Source: Phaeosaccion multiseriatum (lineage: Eukaryota; Ochrophyta, other classes). Taken from it: a DNA stretch of 64,000 nt. A model generated the notes under the pieces. The model made no database searches and was not told where the DNA came from. It was given only the letters and a program-made list of their open reading frames with translations. Both the position numbers and the translations under genes were made by a program. Below, in pieces: positions 1 to 9,314 of this stretch; the first letter of the stretch is position 1, and every line of letters starts with the position of its first letter. The stretch lies in NCBI GenBank assembly GCA_965112735.1, contig CBCOSG010000001.1, forward strand, positions 62,001 through 126,000, read 5' to 3'.

Positions 1-448
1 CTTTCATATACGAATCAAAAGAAAGACTTTCTTGATCTGCTCTCTGATTATAATCAGAGCATTCGTAACTCCAATACCACTGATGGCCAATAGCTTTTAC
101 GCTTAAACTAGGATCTAAGACCTCTTCTAAGGAATACAAAAGAGCAAAAGAAGGCAATCCGATAAAAATTAGAATTACTGCCGGAAACAAAGTCCAAATA
201 ATTTCTAAATTGGTAGAGTGAGACCAAGGCCCATCTTTGCCTATTTCCAATTTAGTTTTTGAAAAGTCCATTTCAAAACTGCAAGGATAAGAAAAGTTTG
301 TCGCGATAATTTGACCCTGGTAATGATCAAAAGAGCGATATAACATCCACAGAACTAAAGTACCCACTAGAATAAGATAAAACATGGTCAGATTGTGAAA
401 ATTAATCATTCCTTCCATGATTGGGGTGACCGGGTCTTGAAAAGTCAT
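1..448 (-). CDS. cox2: Cytochrome c oxidase subunit 2, N-terminal part (runs off the window)
   Basis: Subunit 2 of complex IV carries the CuA centre that takes electrons from cytochrome c in the inner membrane. The minus strand from the ATG at 448 reads MTFQDPVTPIMEGMINFHN, the usual start of mitochondrial Cox2. Two membrane segments follow (about residues 22-42 and 80-105), then the aromatic motif GHQWYWSYE that precedes the CuA domain. The CuA ligands themselves lie past the window edge, so only about 149 codons are visible. It is the most downstream gene seen in the minus-strand series nad6-rps8-rps10-cox2. Identity is secure; completeness cannot be judged. Confidence 0.95.
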   Translation of the reverse strand, partial: MTFQDPVTPIMEGMINFHNLTMFYLILVGTLVLWMLYRSFDHYQGQIIATNFSYPCSFEMDFSKTKLEIGKDGPWSHSTNLEIIWTLFPAVILIFIGLPSFALLYSLEEVLDPSLSVKAIGHQWYWSYECSDYNQRADQESLSFDSYMK

Positions 449-520
449 AGAGCAAAAAAACTTTAAAACACTTGTACAAAATAAAAATGTGTCGGTCTTA
501 AACTATTTAATACAAAGGAC

Positions 521-886
521 TTATTTAGTACCAGTTTTTAATTTTGTATCTTTGTTGCAAAGACAGAACTGAAACTTAAATTGTACTTGATCATCAAAAG
601 AAGTTTGTAACCAATTTAGATAACGTAGTATTGGATAAAGCTTCATGTGTGAAAAATATAAACAAGCCTTGTAAGTACGGCGTTCGTAAGTATTTCGAGA
701 CTTGGAATGCACATGGGAAGAGCGTAGCAAAGTCCAAGTTTTTTTTTGATAAGGGGTATTTTCTATTCTGTAGGTATGCCGTGCTGGAATTTCTTGTAAA
801 ACTAAAGCAAGAAGTCCTTTAGAATAGGTTCTAATGTTTATTTTTACGCTCGCAAGAGAAGTTGAATGGGGTGTAGCTAATTTCAT
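521..886 (-). CDS. rps10: Small-subunit ribosomal protein S10
   Basis: Component of the mitochondrial small ribosomal subunit head (uS10 family). The 121-residue product contains the family core: the N-terminal strand VKINIRTYSKGLL, then WTLLRSSHVHSKSRNTYERR, which matches the bacterial S10 pattern TVLRSPHVDKKSREQFE. Bacterial S10 is about 103 residues, so the basic C-terminal tail of some 30 residues is an extension. It lies between cox2 and rps8 on the same strand, with a degenerate tRNA-Met upstream. A broken copy of its first codons lies at about 26490-26525, where the start codon is lost. Confidence 0.93.
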   Translation of the reverse strand: MKLATPHSTSLASVKINIRTYSKGLLALVLQEIPARHTYRIENTPYQKKTWTLLRSSHVHSKSRNTYERRTYKACLYFSHMKLYPILRYLNWLQTSFDDQVQFKFQFCLCNKDTKLKTGTK

Positions 887-944
887 ATATATATTTTGGT
901 TTTTATACTAAATCCCAGAAAATCAGGAAAGGGGATGTTGTAAT

Positions 945-1015
945 CAAAGGTAGAATCTAGATTTACGACTTTTGGATCATGAGCCTAACAAGCTGACCAA
1001 GTGTTTTAGTCCACC
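945..1015 (-). pseudogene. Degenerate tRNA-Met(CAU) between rps8 and rps10
   Basis: On the minus strand the 5' acceptor half GGTGGAC, the D-arm and the anticodon arm TTAGGCTCATGATCCAA are recognisable. The T-arm and 3' acceptor (CTTTGATT) no longer pair with the 5' acceptor. The intact relative is the trnM at 31909-31982; another decayed copy is at 26346-26420. It is probably not a functional tRNA gene, although editing could not be excluded. Confidence 0.6.
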
Positions 1016-1046
1016 AGTATATGAAAAAACTACGTGAATTTTAGAT

Positions 1047-1409
1047 TTAAAAAACTTCACAAATCAAACTACCTCCACTGCCTAAGCTTCGCGCAGTAGA
1101 CTCACTTATAATTCCATAAGGCGTACTTAAGATAACTAAGGAGGTTTGGCTACGTCGTGTCCATCGGTGGCAAGAAGTGGGGCGAGAGGAAAAAAAGATA
1201 GAGCCGATTACACTTCTGCCTTGTACGTACTTTAGTAAAATTTTGACTCGAGAACAGGTTTCTTGAGTATAACCCCGCAAAAATCCGTATTGCCACAGTA
1301 CGTCTAGGACTCGAAGACCGGCTTTAGTGGGTACGCAAACAACGCTAGATTTTTTATTTCGATAAGATTGATCTAAAATCTGTAGCATGGGTTGAATTCC
1401 TGCTTTCAT
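1047..1409 (-). CDS. rps8: Small-subunit ribosomal protein S8
   Basis: Mitochondrial uS8, which binds the central domain of the small-subunit rRNA. The 120-residue product starts MKAGIQPMLQILDQSYRNKK and ends with the family signature LSTPYGIISESTARSLGSGG followed by SLICEVF, equivalent to the bacterial [23 protein letters not shown]. Length is close to the usual 130. It starts 21 bases downstream of the nad6 stop and is probably cotranscribed with nad6. Its last roughly 25 codons are present as detached copies at 26247-26315 and 31809-31875, so this locus was a donor for dispersed duplications. Confidence 0.93.
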   Translation of the reverse strand: MKAGIQPMLQILDQSYRNKKSSVVCVPTKAGLRVLDVLWQYGFLRGYTQETCSRVKILLKYVQGRSVIGSIFFSSRPTSCHRWTRRSQTSLVILSTPYGIISESTARSLGSGGSLICEVF

Positions 1410-1430
1410 AAGGGTTTAGTAAACAAAATT

Positions 1431-2042
1431 TTAAGACAAAATAGAATTCTTAAAACTTCGACTCAGTTGTTCGCACAAAAACTGATTGGCTTGAACATCC
1501 TCTTTGGACCGTCCAAGACTTAAAAGAATTGCTCCCATCATACTTACAAGTAGCAACATTCCTGTAACTAACAAGTCCTCTATGTGATCCGTATATAAGC
1601 TAAGCCCTATATTTTGAGGACTCGTTATAGAATCTCCCTTTAGATAAGTGGAAAATATTTGAGTATACCAAACTTCTTCTAAACTCCAAAGAAAATCTCC
1701 TACTAAAAGTCCAAGTCCTAGAAGGCCTAAAATTAACAGAGTATTGGATGGATTGCTTTCATACTTAGACACTTTTAAATCAAGCATCATAACTACAAAT
1801 AGAAATAAAATAGAGATCGCCCCTACATAGACAATAAGACTAACGTAGGTAAGAAAGTCTGCATGAAAAAGTAAGCACAAACCTCCTACATTAAGAAACA
1901 CTCCAATTAACAGCAGTACAGCATATACCGGATTTTTCCCACTTACTAGGAAGTACGCCGAATTTAGGGCATTGAAAGAAAAGCCTAGTATCATAAGACT
2001 AGACCACATTTGAGTTCCTCCTAATATCCAGGATAATTTCAT
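1431..2042 (-). CDS. nad6: NADH dehydrogenase subunit 6
   Basis: Membrane subunit of complex I (NuoJ family). The 203-residue protein has five hydrophobic segments and the characteristic ADFLTYVSLIVYVGAISILF stretch with the following MML motif, which is the pi-bulge helix TM3 of ND6 proteins. Length agrees with protist Nad6 (about 190-220). It is followed closely by rps8 on the same strand. No anomalies. Confidence 0.95.
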   Translation of the reverse strand: MKLSWILGGTQMWSSLMILGFSFNALNSAYFLVSGKNPVYAVLLLIGVFLNVGGLCLLFHADFLTYVSLIVYVGAISILFLFVVMMLDLKVSKYESNPSNTLLILGLLGLGLLVGDFLWSLEEVWYTQIFSTYLKGDSITSPQNIGLSLYTDHIEDLLVTGMLLLVSMMGAILLSLGRSKEDVQANQFLCEQLSRSFKNSILS

Positions 2043-2140
2043 TGTTGGACAAGTACCACTTAATAAGATTTAGTTTAATAAGAAGCTAAGTACAAATTGT
2101 GAAACCTGATCTTTGACCTACTTGTCAAAAAGAAAAAACT

Positions 2141-2223
2141 TACCAAAGAAGGGACTCGAACCCTTATTCTTTAAAAGAACCGGAACCTAAACCCGGCGTG
2201 TCTACCAATTTCACCACTTTGGC
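2141..2223 (-). tRNA. trnL(uag): tRNA-Leu(UAG)
   Basis: The minus strand folds as a class II tRNA with acceptor GCCAAAG/CTTTGGT, anticodon arm CCGGG-TTTAGGT-TCCGG (anticodon TAG), a long variable arm and T-arm AAGGGTTCGAGTCCCTT. It lies between atp6 and nad6. Confidence 0.93.
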
Positions 2224-2236
2224 TTTGCAAGTTTAC

Positions 2237-2989
2237 TTAATGAGCTTCATTTAAGACATCTCCTAAATAAATACAAGTTAAGATCGTAAAAACGTAAGTC
2301 TGAATCAGACTTACTCCCAATTCTAGTCCCATAAGTGCTACAAGCACAAATAAAGGAATGAAATGAGCCACAAACAAAGCTTTTCCTTTCCCCAACATAG
2401 CCCAAGCAAAACCAGCAATTACCTTTAACAAGGTGTGTCCTGCCATCATATTGGCAAATAGCCGTACTCCCAGACTAATAGGCTTAAAAATGTAAGAAAC
2501 AATTTCTATAGGCACCAAAAGCAAGCTTAAGCCTAAACTGGTTCCTCCGGGTAAAAATAAAGAAAACATTTCGCTCCCTTTTTTTAAAATCCCAATGATA
2601 TTGATTCCAATGAATAGAGTTAAGCTTAAATTTAGAGTAACGATAAGATGGCTGGTCATGGTAAAGCTATAAGGCACCAAACCAATAAGATTGGTGATTA
2701 AGATAAAGCAAAATAAGCTGAAGAGAAGTGGAAAATACACCTGGCCATTTTTTCCTAGTGTGTCTTGAATTAATTCTCCGATCATGACGTAAAATGTGTC
2801 TAACACATTATTCCAGGCAGTAGGAATAAGACTTTGTCTCCCTCTCAACACACAATTCAACATGAAAAAAAAACTTCCTAAACCAATGCTAAGAATACAA
2901 AGCGGTTTAGTAAGGGTTAAAGAAAAGCCTGCAAAGGAAAAACTAAAACAGGGAAGAATAGCGAACTGCTCTAACGGACTGTATACCAT
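2237..2989 (-). CDS. atp6: ATP synthase F0 subunit a
   Basis: Subunit a of F1F0-ATP synthase, which forms the proton half-channels beside the c-ring. The 250-residue product has the expected membrane helices. It contains the family core ISLGVRLFANMMAGHTLL, with the essential Arg that faces the c-ring, and a C-terminal helix with GLELGVSLIQTYVFTILTCI. Length is typical. The N-terminal YSPLEQFAILP start is normal for protist Atp6. Confidence 0.96.
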   Translation of the reverse strand: MVYSPLEQFAILPCFSFSFAGFSLTLTKPLCILSIGLGSFFFMLNCVLRGRQSLIPTAWNNVLDTFYVMIGELIQDTLGKNGQVYFPLLFSLFCFILITNLIGLVPYSFTMTSHLIVTLNLSLTLFIGINIIGILKKGSEMFSLFLPGGTSLGLSLLLVPIEIVSYIFKPISLGVRLFANMMAGHTLLKVIAGFAWAMLGKGKALFVAHFIPLFVLVALMGLELGVSLIQTYVFTILTCIYLGDVLNEAH

Positions 2990-3165
2990 GGGTCATAAAA
3001 AATACGCACTTTTATTTAGGCCTATATCTGTGTTGGAAAAATTTTAGTCTCTGCCTATAGAAAATAGGAGGGAAAAGTTTTCGGCTTCTTTTTAATGGAC
3101 CAGCCTATTTTGGATACTATCTCTTCTTTTCAGGAGCGCCTTTGATGCAAAATAGCATCTAAATT

Positions 3166-3238
3166 AGGGTCTAAGTAGACTTGAACTACTGACCTTACCC
3201 TTATCAGGGGTACGCTCTACCACCTGAGCTATAGACCC
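3166..3238 (-). tRNA. trnI(gau): tRNA-Ile(GAU)
   Basis: The minus strand gives acceptor GGGTCTA/TAGACCC, D-arm GCTCAGGTGGTAGAGC, and anticodon stem TACCC/GGGTA around loop CTGATAA (anticodon GAT). The T-arm is intact. The discriminator base would be T, which is unusual for Ile. Confidence 0.9.
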
Positions 3239-3318
3239 AGTTCTTGTGAAAGGCGAGTTTTTTATCTTTTCTAATGAAAAAAATAAAGCTTGTAGTTCAT
3301 AAAGAGCTAAACTTAGGT

Positions 3319-3390
3319 CGAGAAAGAAAGGACTTGAACCTTTAACCTTTGGCTTTGGAGACCAATACTCTACCATTGAGTTACCCTCTC
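3319..3390 (-). tRNA. trnW(cca): tRNA-Trp(CCA)
   Basis: The minus strand gives acceptor GAGAGGG/CTTTCTC, anticodon arm TTGGT-CTCCAAA-GCCAA (anticodon CCA) and a normal T-arm. A CCA anticodon reads only TGG, in line with TGA being a stop here. Confidence 0.93.
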
Positions 3391-3462
3391 AAAGACTTAA
3401 ATTTATTTATGAAAAGGACCTTCGGGGTTCTAAACTCAGGTTTAAAACCGATAGAACTCCAG

Positions 3463-5397
3463 CTAAGATTCCTTCCCAACCCCACATGGGTAAAAAAATC
3501 CCCATACACAACCTCCAAGAATAAGCAAACCTGCATGATACACTAAACCTGACTGATTTTGCTGAAGTTCGGTACTTAGGTGCTGGGTAAATTGAGCTAT
3601 TCCCTTAGGTCCGAGAATTTGAAACAATCCCCGGTCCAAAGCTTTATAAGTCAACTTATAAGCCCACTCCATTCCGCCTTGGCTCAGACTTTGATTATAA
3701 AGCTTGTCAAAGAACCATTTTCGGTTTAGAAAGGTATAGACGAAAATGTTTTTCATCTTCTGCTTATAGAGCATTGGACTGCAGTAAGCGTACAAATAAA
3801 AAGACAGACCAAAGCCGCTGAGGCTAAGGATTACCGGGAGAAGTTTGGGAAAAATGGGTAAAAATTCCCCGTCAATAACCGAGTAATTTTGAGGAAGATA
3901 AAATAGAGCATTACCAAAGAAGTCACTACCAATTCCAATTACACAATCCTTTGCGACAAAGCCTAGGAAAAGACTTGGAATAGCTAAAACTCCTAAAGGA
4001 AGGCTCATTTTCCAACCGGGCTCATGAGCTCCCATAAGAACTACTTTGGACCCCATAGGCTCTGCCAAAAAAGTTAAAAAAAGCAAGCGCATTGAGTAAA
4101 AAGCCGTACAAAAAGCGGCTCCACAGCCCAGTATGTAAGCAAAATATCCTTGAGCGTCACATCTGGCGTAAGCTACTTCTAAGATAACATCTTTAGAATA
4201 GAAACCCGTCAGATAAGGAAAACCCATTAGGGACAGTGACCCGATCAACATCATGGCGTAAGTGAAAGGCAGAAGGCGCCGAAGACCTCCCATCTTTCGC
4301 ATATCCTGCTCATTATTAATACCATGAATAACGGAACCAGCCCCTAAAAAAAGTAAAGCTTTAAAAAAGCCGTGATTAACCAAATGAAAAACGCCTACTC
4401 CGTAATTAGAAAGACCGCAAGCAAAAATCATATAGCCTAACTGGCTACAGGTGGAGTAAGCAATCACCCTCTTCATGTCATTTTGCACTAGAGCAGTGGT
4501 GGCGGCAAAAAAACTGGTGCTCGCTCCTGCAAAACTTATTAAACTTAAGGCTTGAGGAGCGTACTCTAATAAGCCAGAGCACCTGCTTAAAAGAAAAACT
4601 CCCGCCGTTACCATAGTAGCGGCGTGAATTAAGGCGGACACCGGAGTAGGTCCCTCCATGGCATCGGGCAACCAGGTATGGAGGCCTAATTGAGCCGATT
4701 TTCCCATAGCTCCTATAAAGAGAAGGACACCAATAAGATTGGTCTTTTGCACAGAAAATCCTAAAAACAAGGCAGTCTCTTCCCATTGGTAAGGTACGCT
4801 AGCAAAAAAGCTCGTATACTCCATTGTTTGAAAGTATAAGAAAGTTGCAAAGATTCCTAATCCTAAACCTAAGTCTCCAATGCGGTTAAGAACCATAGCT
4901 TTTATGGCGGCTTTATTAGCCTGAATTCTGGTATACCAGAAGTTGATTAGAAGATAAGAACAAAGCCCTACCCCCTCCCAACCCACGAACATCTGTAAGA
5001 AATTGTCTCCGGTAATTAAGATTACCATAAAAAAGGTAAACAGACTAAGATAGGCCATAAAACGAGAGAGATGAGGGTCGTTTTCCATATACTCTGTAGA
5101 ATACAAATGTACCAAGAAAGATACAAAACTTACCAATACTACCATAAGACAACTAAGGCTGTCAAAAGTTACGCACCAGTTGGCATGGAAAAGATCCGTG
5201 TGTACCCAAGATGCAACTTGAAGCACCAAAGGACTTCCTCCCATACCAACTTCATAAAAACATAATAAACTGAGAGCCATACTACCTCCCATGCAGACAG
5301 TGGTAATCCAGGAAGCACCTTTACCTCCTATAAAGTTTCCCAAACTTGAGCTGCTTAAGAAACCGAACCAAGGAAGACCGACTATATTTAGATACAC
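3463..5397 (-). CDS. nad5: NADH dehydrogenase subunit 5
   Basis: Antiporter-like proton-pumping subunit of complex I (NuoL family). About 644 residues with many membrane helices. The core SYLLINFWYTRIQANKAAIK followed by AMVLNRIGDLG, and HTWLPDAMEGPTPVSALIHA followed by ATMVTAGVFLL, hold the conserved Lys and His channel residues. I place the start at the GTG at 5397 (MYLNIVGLPWFG). The frame stays open further upstream, but those codons fall inside trnS(uga) and are not Nad5-like. The long amphipathic C-terminal helix region is present. Length is normal. Confidence 0.95.
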   Translation of the reverse strand: MYLNIVGLPWFGFLSSSSLGNFIGGKGASWITTVCMGGSMALSLLCFYEVGMGGSPLVLQVASWVHTDLFHANWCVTFDSLSCLMVVLVSFVSFLVHLYSTEYMENDPHLSRFMAYLSLFTFFMVILITGDNFLQMFVGWEGVGLCSYLLINFWYTRIQANKAAIKAMVLNRIGDLGLGLGIFATFLYFQTMEYTSFFASVPYQWEETALFLGFSVQKTNLIGVLLFIGAMGKSAQLGLHTWLPDAMEGPTPVSALIHAATMVTAGVFLLSRCSGLLEYAPQALSLISFAGASTSFFAATTALVQNDMKRVIAYSTCSQLGYMIFACGLSNYGVGVFHLVNHGFFKALLFLGAGSVIHGINNEQDMRKMGGLRRLLPFTYAMMLIGSLSLMGFPYLTGFYSKDVILEVAYARCDAQGYFAYILGCGAAFCTAFYSMRLLFLTFLAEPMGSKVVLMGAHEPGWKMSLPLGVLAIPSLFLGFVAKDCVIGIGSDFFGNALFYLPQNYSVIDGEFLPIFPKLLPVILSLSGFGLSFYLYAYCSPMLYKQKMKNIFVYTFLNRKWFFDKLYNQSLSQGGMEWAYKLTYKALDRGLFQILGPKGIAQFTQHLSTELQQNQSGLVYHAGLLILGGCVWGFFYPCGVGKES

Positions 5398-5420
5398 GAC
5401 TAAAGATTTTTCCTTAATTA

Positions 5421-5502
5421 GGATAAGGTGGGATTCGAACCCACGGTACCTCGGTACTTCAGCTTTCAAAACTGACATCTTCAACCCCTCGATCACTTAT
5501 CC
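5421..5502 (-). tRNA. trnS(uga): tRNA-Ser(UGA)
   Basis: Class II tRNA on the minus strand: acceptor GGATAAG/CTTATCC, anticodon arm TCAGT-TTTGAAA-GCTGA (anticodon TGA), long variable arm and T-arm GTGGGTTCGAATCCCAC. First member of a ten-tRNA array (5421-6215) with spacers of 1-15 bases. Confidence 0.94.
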
Positions 5503-5503
5503 A

Positions 5504-5579
5504 GGGCGAAGAACGGGACTTGAACCCGCGACATTCAGAACCACAAACTGATACTCTAACCAACTGAGCTATCCTCGCC
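5504..5579 (-). tRNA. trnH(gug): tRNA-His(GUG)
   Basis: Minus-strand acceptor GGCGAGG/CTTCGCC, D-arm GCTCAGTTGGTTAGAG and anticodon loop TTGTGGT (anticodon GTG). It follows trnS(uga) after one base. The discriminator would be C, as in bacterial tRNA-His. Confidence 0.92.
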
Positions 5580-5582
5580 TTA

Positions 5583-5654
5583 TGGAGATAGAGGGATTCG
5601 AACCCACAGCCTTATGCTTGCAAAGCATACTGTCTACCATTGACATATACCCCC
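5583..5654 (-). tRNA. trnA(ugc): tRNA-Ala(UGC)
   Basis: Minus-strand acceptor GGGGGTA/TATCTCC and anticodon arm TATGC-TTTGCAA-GCATA (anticodon TGC). The T-arm is GTGGGTTCGAATCCCTC. The D-arm is short (TGTC..GACA). Confidence 0.92.
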
Positions 5655-5656
5655 TT

Positions 5657-5728
5657 CGAGAAAGACGGGATTTGAACCCGCGACTTTCGGCGTGACAGGC
5701 TGACACTCTACCACTGAGTTACTTCCTC
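5657..5728 (-). tRNA. trnD(guc): tRNA-Asp(GUC)
   Basis: Minus-strand acceptor GAGGAAG/CTTTCTC, anticodon arm TCAGC-CTGTCAC-GCCGA (anticodon GTC), T-arm GCGGGTTCAAATCCCGT and discriminator G as expected for Asp. Confidence 0.93.
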
Positions 5729-5740
5729 GATTTTTGAGCT

Positions 5741-5812
5741 TACCCTCTATGAGAATTGAACTCATATCTTCATCGTGAAAGGATGACGTCCTAACCATTA
5801 GACGAAGAGGGC
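5741..5812 (-). tRNA. trnE(uuc): tRNA-Glu(UUC)
   Basis: Minus-strand acceptor GCCCTCT/AGAGGGT and anticodon arm TCATC-CTTTCAC-GATGA (anticodon TTC). The T-arm is ATGAGTTCAATTCTCAT. Confidence 0.92.
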
Positions 5813-5813
5813 T

Positions 5814-5885
5814 TGTCCAAAGATGGATTTGAACCACCGACACAAGGATTTTCAGTCCTATGCTCTACCCCTGAGCTATTTAGAC
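5814..5885 (-). tRNA. trnF(gaa): tRNA-Phe(GAA)
   Basis: Minus-strand acceptor GTCTAAA/TTTGGAC, D-arm GCTCAGGGGTAGAGC and anticodon loop CTGAAAA (anticodon GAA). Discriminator A. Confidence 0.93.
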
Positions 5886-5886
5886 T

Positions 5887-5959
5887 TAGCGGAGAAGGGA
5901 TTTGAACCCCTGATCTGTGGATTATGAGTCCAATATTCTCACCCCTGAACTACTCCGCT
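5887..5959 (-). tRNA. trnM(cau): tRNA with CAU anticodon (Met, copy 1 of the array)
   Basis: Minus-strand acceptor AGCGGAG/CTCCGCT and anticodon arm with loop CTCATAA (anticodon CAT). It could be initiator or elongator Met, or a lysidine-modified Ile(CAU). The sequence alone does not settle which of the CAU tRNAs here plays which role. It resembles the CAU tRNA at 6144-6215 closely in the D- and anticodon arms. Confidence 0.9.
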
Positions 5960-5962
5960 TTA

Positions 5963-6051
5963 TGAAGAGGATGGGATTCGAACCCATGATATAAAAATAT
6001 CTACATATTGATTTAGCAAACCAACGCTTTCAGCCCCTCAGCCACCTCTTC
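5963..6051 (-). tRNA. trnS(gcu): tRNA-Ser(GCU)
   Basis: Class II tRNA on the minus strand: acceptor GAAGAGG/CCTCTTC, anticodon loop TTGCTAA (anticodon GCT), an AT-rich long variable arm and T-arm ATGGGTTCGAATCCCAT. Confidence 0.93.
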
Positions 6052-6056
6052 TGGAA

Positions 6057-6128
6057 TGAGTAATGACGGATTCGAACCGCCAACCTCTTAGGTGTAAGCT
6101 AAGCAGTCTACCATTGACATAATCACTC
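6057..6128 (-). tRNA. trnV(uac): tRNA-Val(UAC)
   Basis: Minus-strand acceptor GAGTGAT/ATTACTC, anticodon arm CTTAG-CTTACAC-CTAAG (anticodon TAC) and T-arm GGCGGTTCGAATCCGTC. Discriminator A. Confidence 0.93.
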
Positions 6129-6143
6129 TTGATTTGATATATT

Positions 6144-6215
6144 TAGCGAAAAAGGGATTTGAACCCTTGGCCTTCGGATTATGAGTCCAACATTCTACCC
6201 CTGAACTATCTCGCC
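6144..6215 (-). tRNA. trnM(cau): tRNA with CAU anticodon (Met or Ile-CAU, copy 2 of the array)
   Basis: Minus-strand acceptor GGCGAGA/TTTCGCT (several wobble pairs), D-arm GTTCAGGGGTAGAAT, anticodon loop CTCATAA and T-arm AAGGGTTCAAATCCCTT. A second CAU tRNA in the same array suggests division of labour between initiator, elongator and possibly Ile(CAU). Confidence 0.9.
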
Positions 6216-6227
6216 TTCAAAATAGAA

Positions 6228-7682
6228 CTATGCAGAAAACCAGTAAGTGGTCAACTTATAGGTAGCTAGCAAGCCTAAATTTGGCCGGAGGAAGAAAAAG
6301 ACCAAAAGACTAAGACTGAGACTGAACACCCAAGCCTCCGCCTGATTTACATCTAAACAGCAAGATCGACTCTTTACTGCAAAACGGTTTTGGGTATCCA
6401 GAACCAAAAGTTTAATCATTCGTAAGTAGTAAAAGGCACTGGCAAGAGAAACAAAAACCAAACAAAGTGCGAAAATTACCATTTGTTGGTCGACTACTGC
6501 CTTTAGAACTAAAAATTTGGCAAAAAATCCTGCAAAAGGTGGAATGCCTGCTAAAGAAAACCATACTAGACTCAATCCTAAACCGAACAAGGGTTTTCCG
6601 AGACTAAGATCTACCATAGAAGATAGATCAAGTTGACGGTTTTCTTTTCGACTTCCCCACAGCATAAGACCTCCCCACATTAAAAGACTGCTTAGGATGT
6701 AAACTCCTAAATAAAATAGGCAGACGTAAGCGTTCTGTAATTCTAAACCTCCAAGAATACCTAAAAAAAGATAACCCCCATGCCCAATGCCACTAAATAC
6801 TAGCAAGCGTTTTAGGGACTTTTGCTTGTATCCACCAAAACCGCCAATGATGACGGACATTAAGGCGACCCAAGTTAAGAGAATGCCCCATTCGAAGCTC
6901 ATAGAATAAAAACTGGCGTAAAGTAGCTTAATAAGAAAAAGAAGAACTCCAAATTTTGGGACCGTAACGAAAAAAAGACTTACGCTTGCCGGACTTCCTT
7001 CATATACGTCCAAAGCCCACATATGAAAAGGAGCTACTCCTAATTTGAACAGGAGACCAAACAATACAAAATATAACCCCATTTGGCTAAAATTGGAAGC
7101 CCCAGCACTCAGACTCTGACCCAAATCTGCAAAGCACAAACTGCCAGCGGATCCATATAAGATACAGATTCCTAGAGCCAATAATCCAGAAGCAATTCCT
7201 CCCAAGATAAAATATTTTAAACCCGCTTCTGTGGAAAACACAGATTTTCGTCGAAAGCTTGCTAAAGCGTATAAACTCAAGCTCTGTAACTCAATTCCCA
7301 AGTAGAAGCTCAGGAAGTTTTCGGAAACAAGGATTAGGCACAGACCTAAGCAAGCAAGCAAACACAATAAATTGTATTCAAAAGCATGTATTTGACGTGC
7401 GTGTAGGTAAGTAGGAGCTAAAATGAAACATAGTGCACAGCAAAGAATTAAACCCATTTTAAGTAGGGATAAAGACTCTAAATCTACACTCGGACATAAG
7501 CTGTCTCCATGATTAAAACTAAGTTTTGCAGCCCAAGCCAAAACCAGTATACTTAAGTGTCGAAATTCCCACACCAGAGTATGAGAGGAACAAAGACCAC
7601 CACTAATTAATTGGTGACACCCGTAAATACTTAGGTACAGGACACAATTAGCCAAATAAATCTCAGTTATCCAAAAATGCAT
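6228..7682 (-). CDS. nad2: NADH dehydrogenase subunit 2
   Basis: Antiporter-like complex I subunit (NuoN family), 484 residues, with about 14 hydrophobic segments. Family landmarks are LYLGIELQSLSLYALASFRR (conserved Glu in the proton channel), EAGLKYFILGGIASGLLALG, FKLGVAPFHMWALDVYEGSP and the C-terminal LAGIPPFAGFFAKFLVLK. Length is normal. It is the first gene of the minus-strand block and is divergent from cox1. The right-arm copy (62218-63673) carries two 1-base insertions. Confidence 0.95.
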   Translation of the reverse strand: MHFWITEIYLANCVLYLSIYGCHQLISGGLCSSHTLVWEFRHLSILVLAWAAKLSFNHGDSLCPSVDLESLSLLKMGLILCCALCFILAPTYLHARQIHAFEYNLLCLLACLGLCLILVSENFLSFYLGIELQSLSLYALASFRRKSVFSTEAGLKYFILGGIASGLLALGICILYGSAGSLCFADLGQSLSAGASNFSQMGLYFVLFGLLFKLGVAPFHMWALDVYEGSPASVSLFFVTVPKFGVLLFLIKLLYASFYSMSFEWGILLTWVALMSVIIGGFGGYKQKSLKRLLVFSGIGHGGYLFLGILGGLELQNAYVCLFYLGVYILSSLLMWGGLMLWGSRKENRQLDLSSMVDLSLGKPLFGLGLSLVWFSLAGIPPFAGFFAKFLVLKAVVDQQMVIFALCLVFVSLASAFYYLRMIKLLVLDTQNRFAVKSRSCCLDVNQAEAWVFSLSLSLLVFFFLRPNLGLLATYKLTTYWFSA

Positions 7683-9262
<1,580 letters not shown>

Positions 9263-9314
9263 ATTTTTGGTCTAGGTCGTGCTAATAAAAAATGAATTTT
9301 TTAATATCCGGGAC

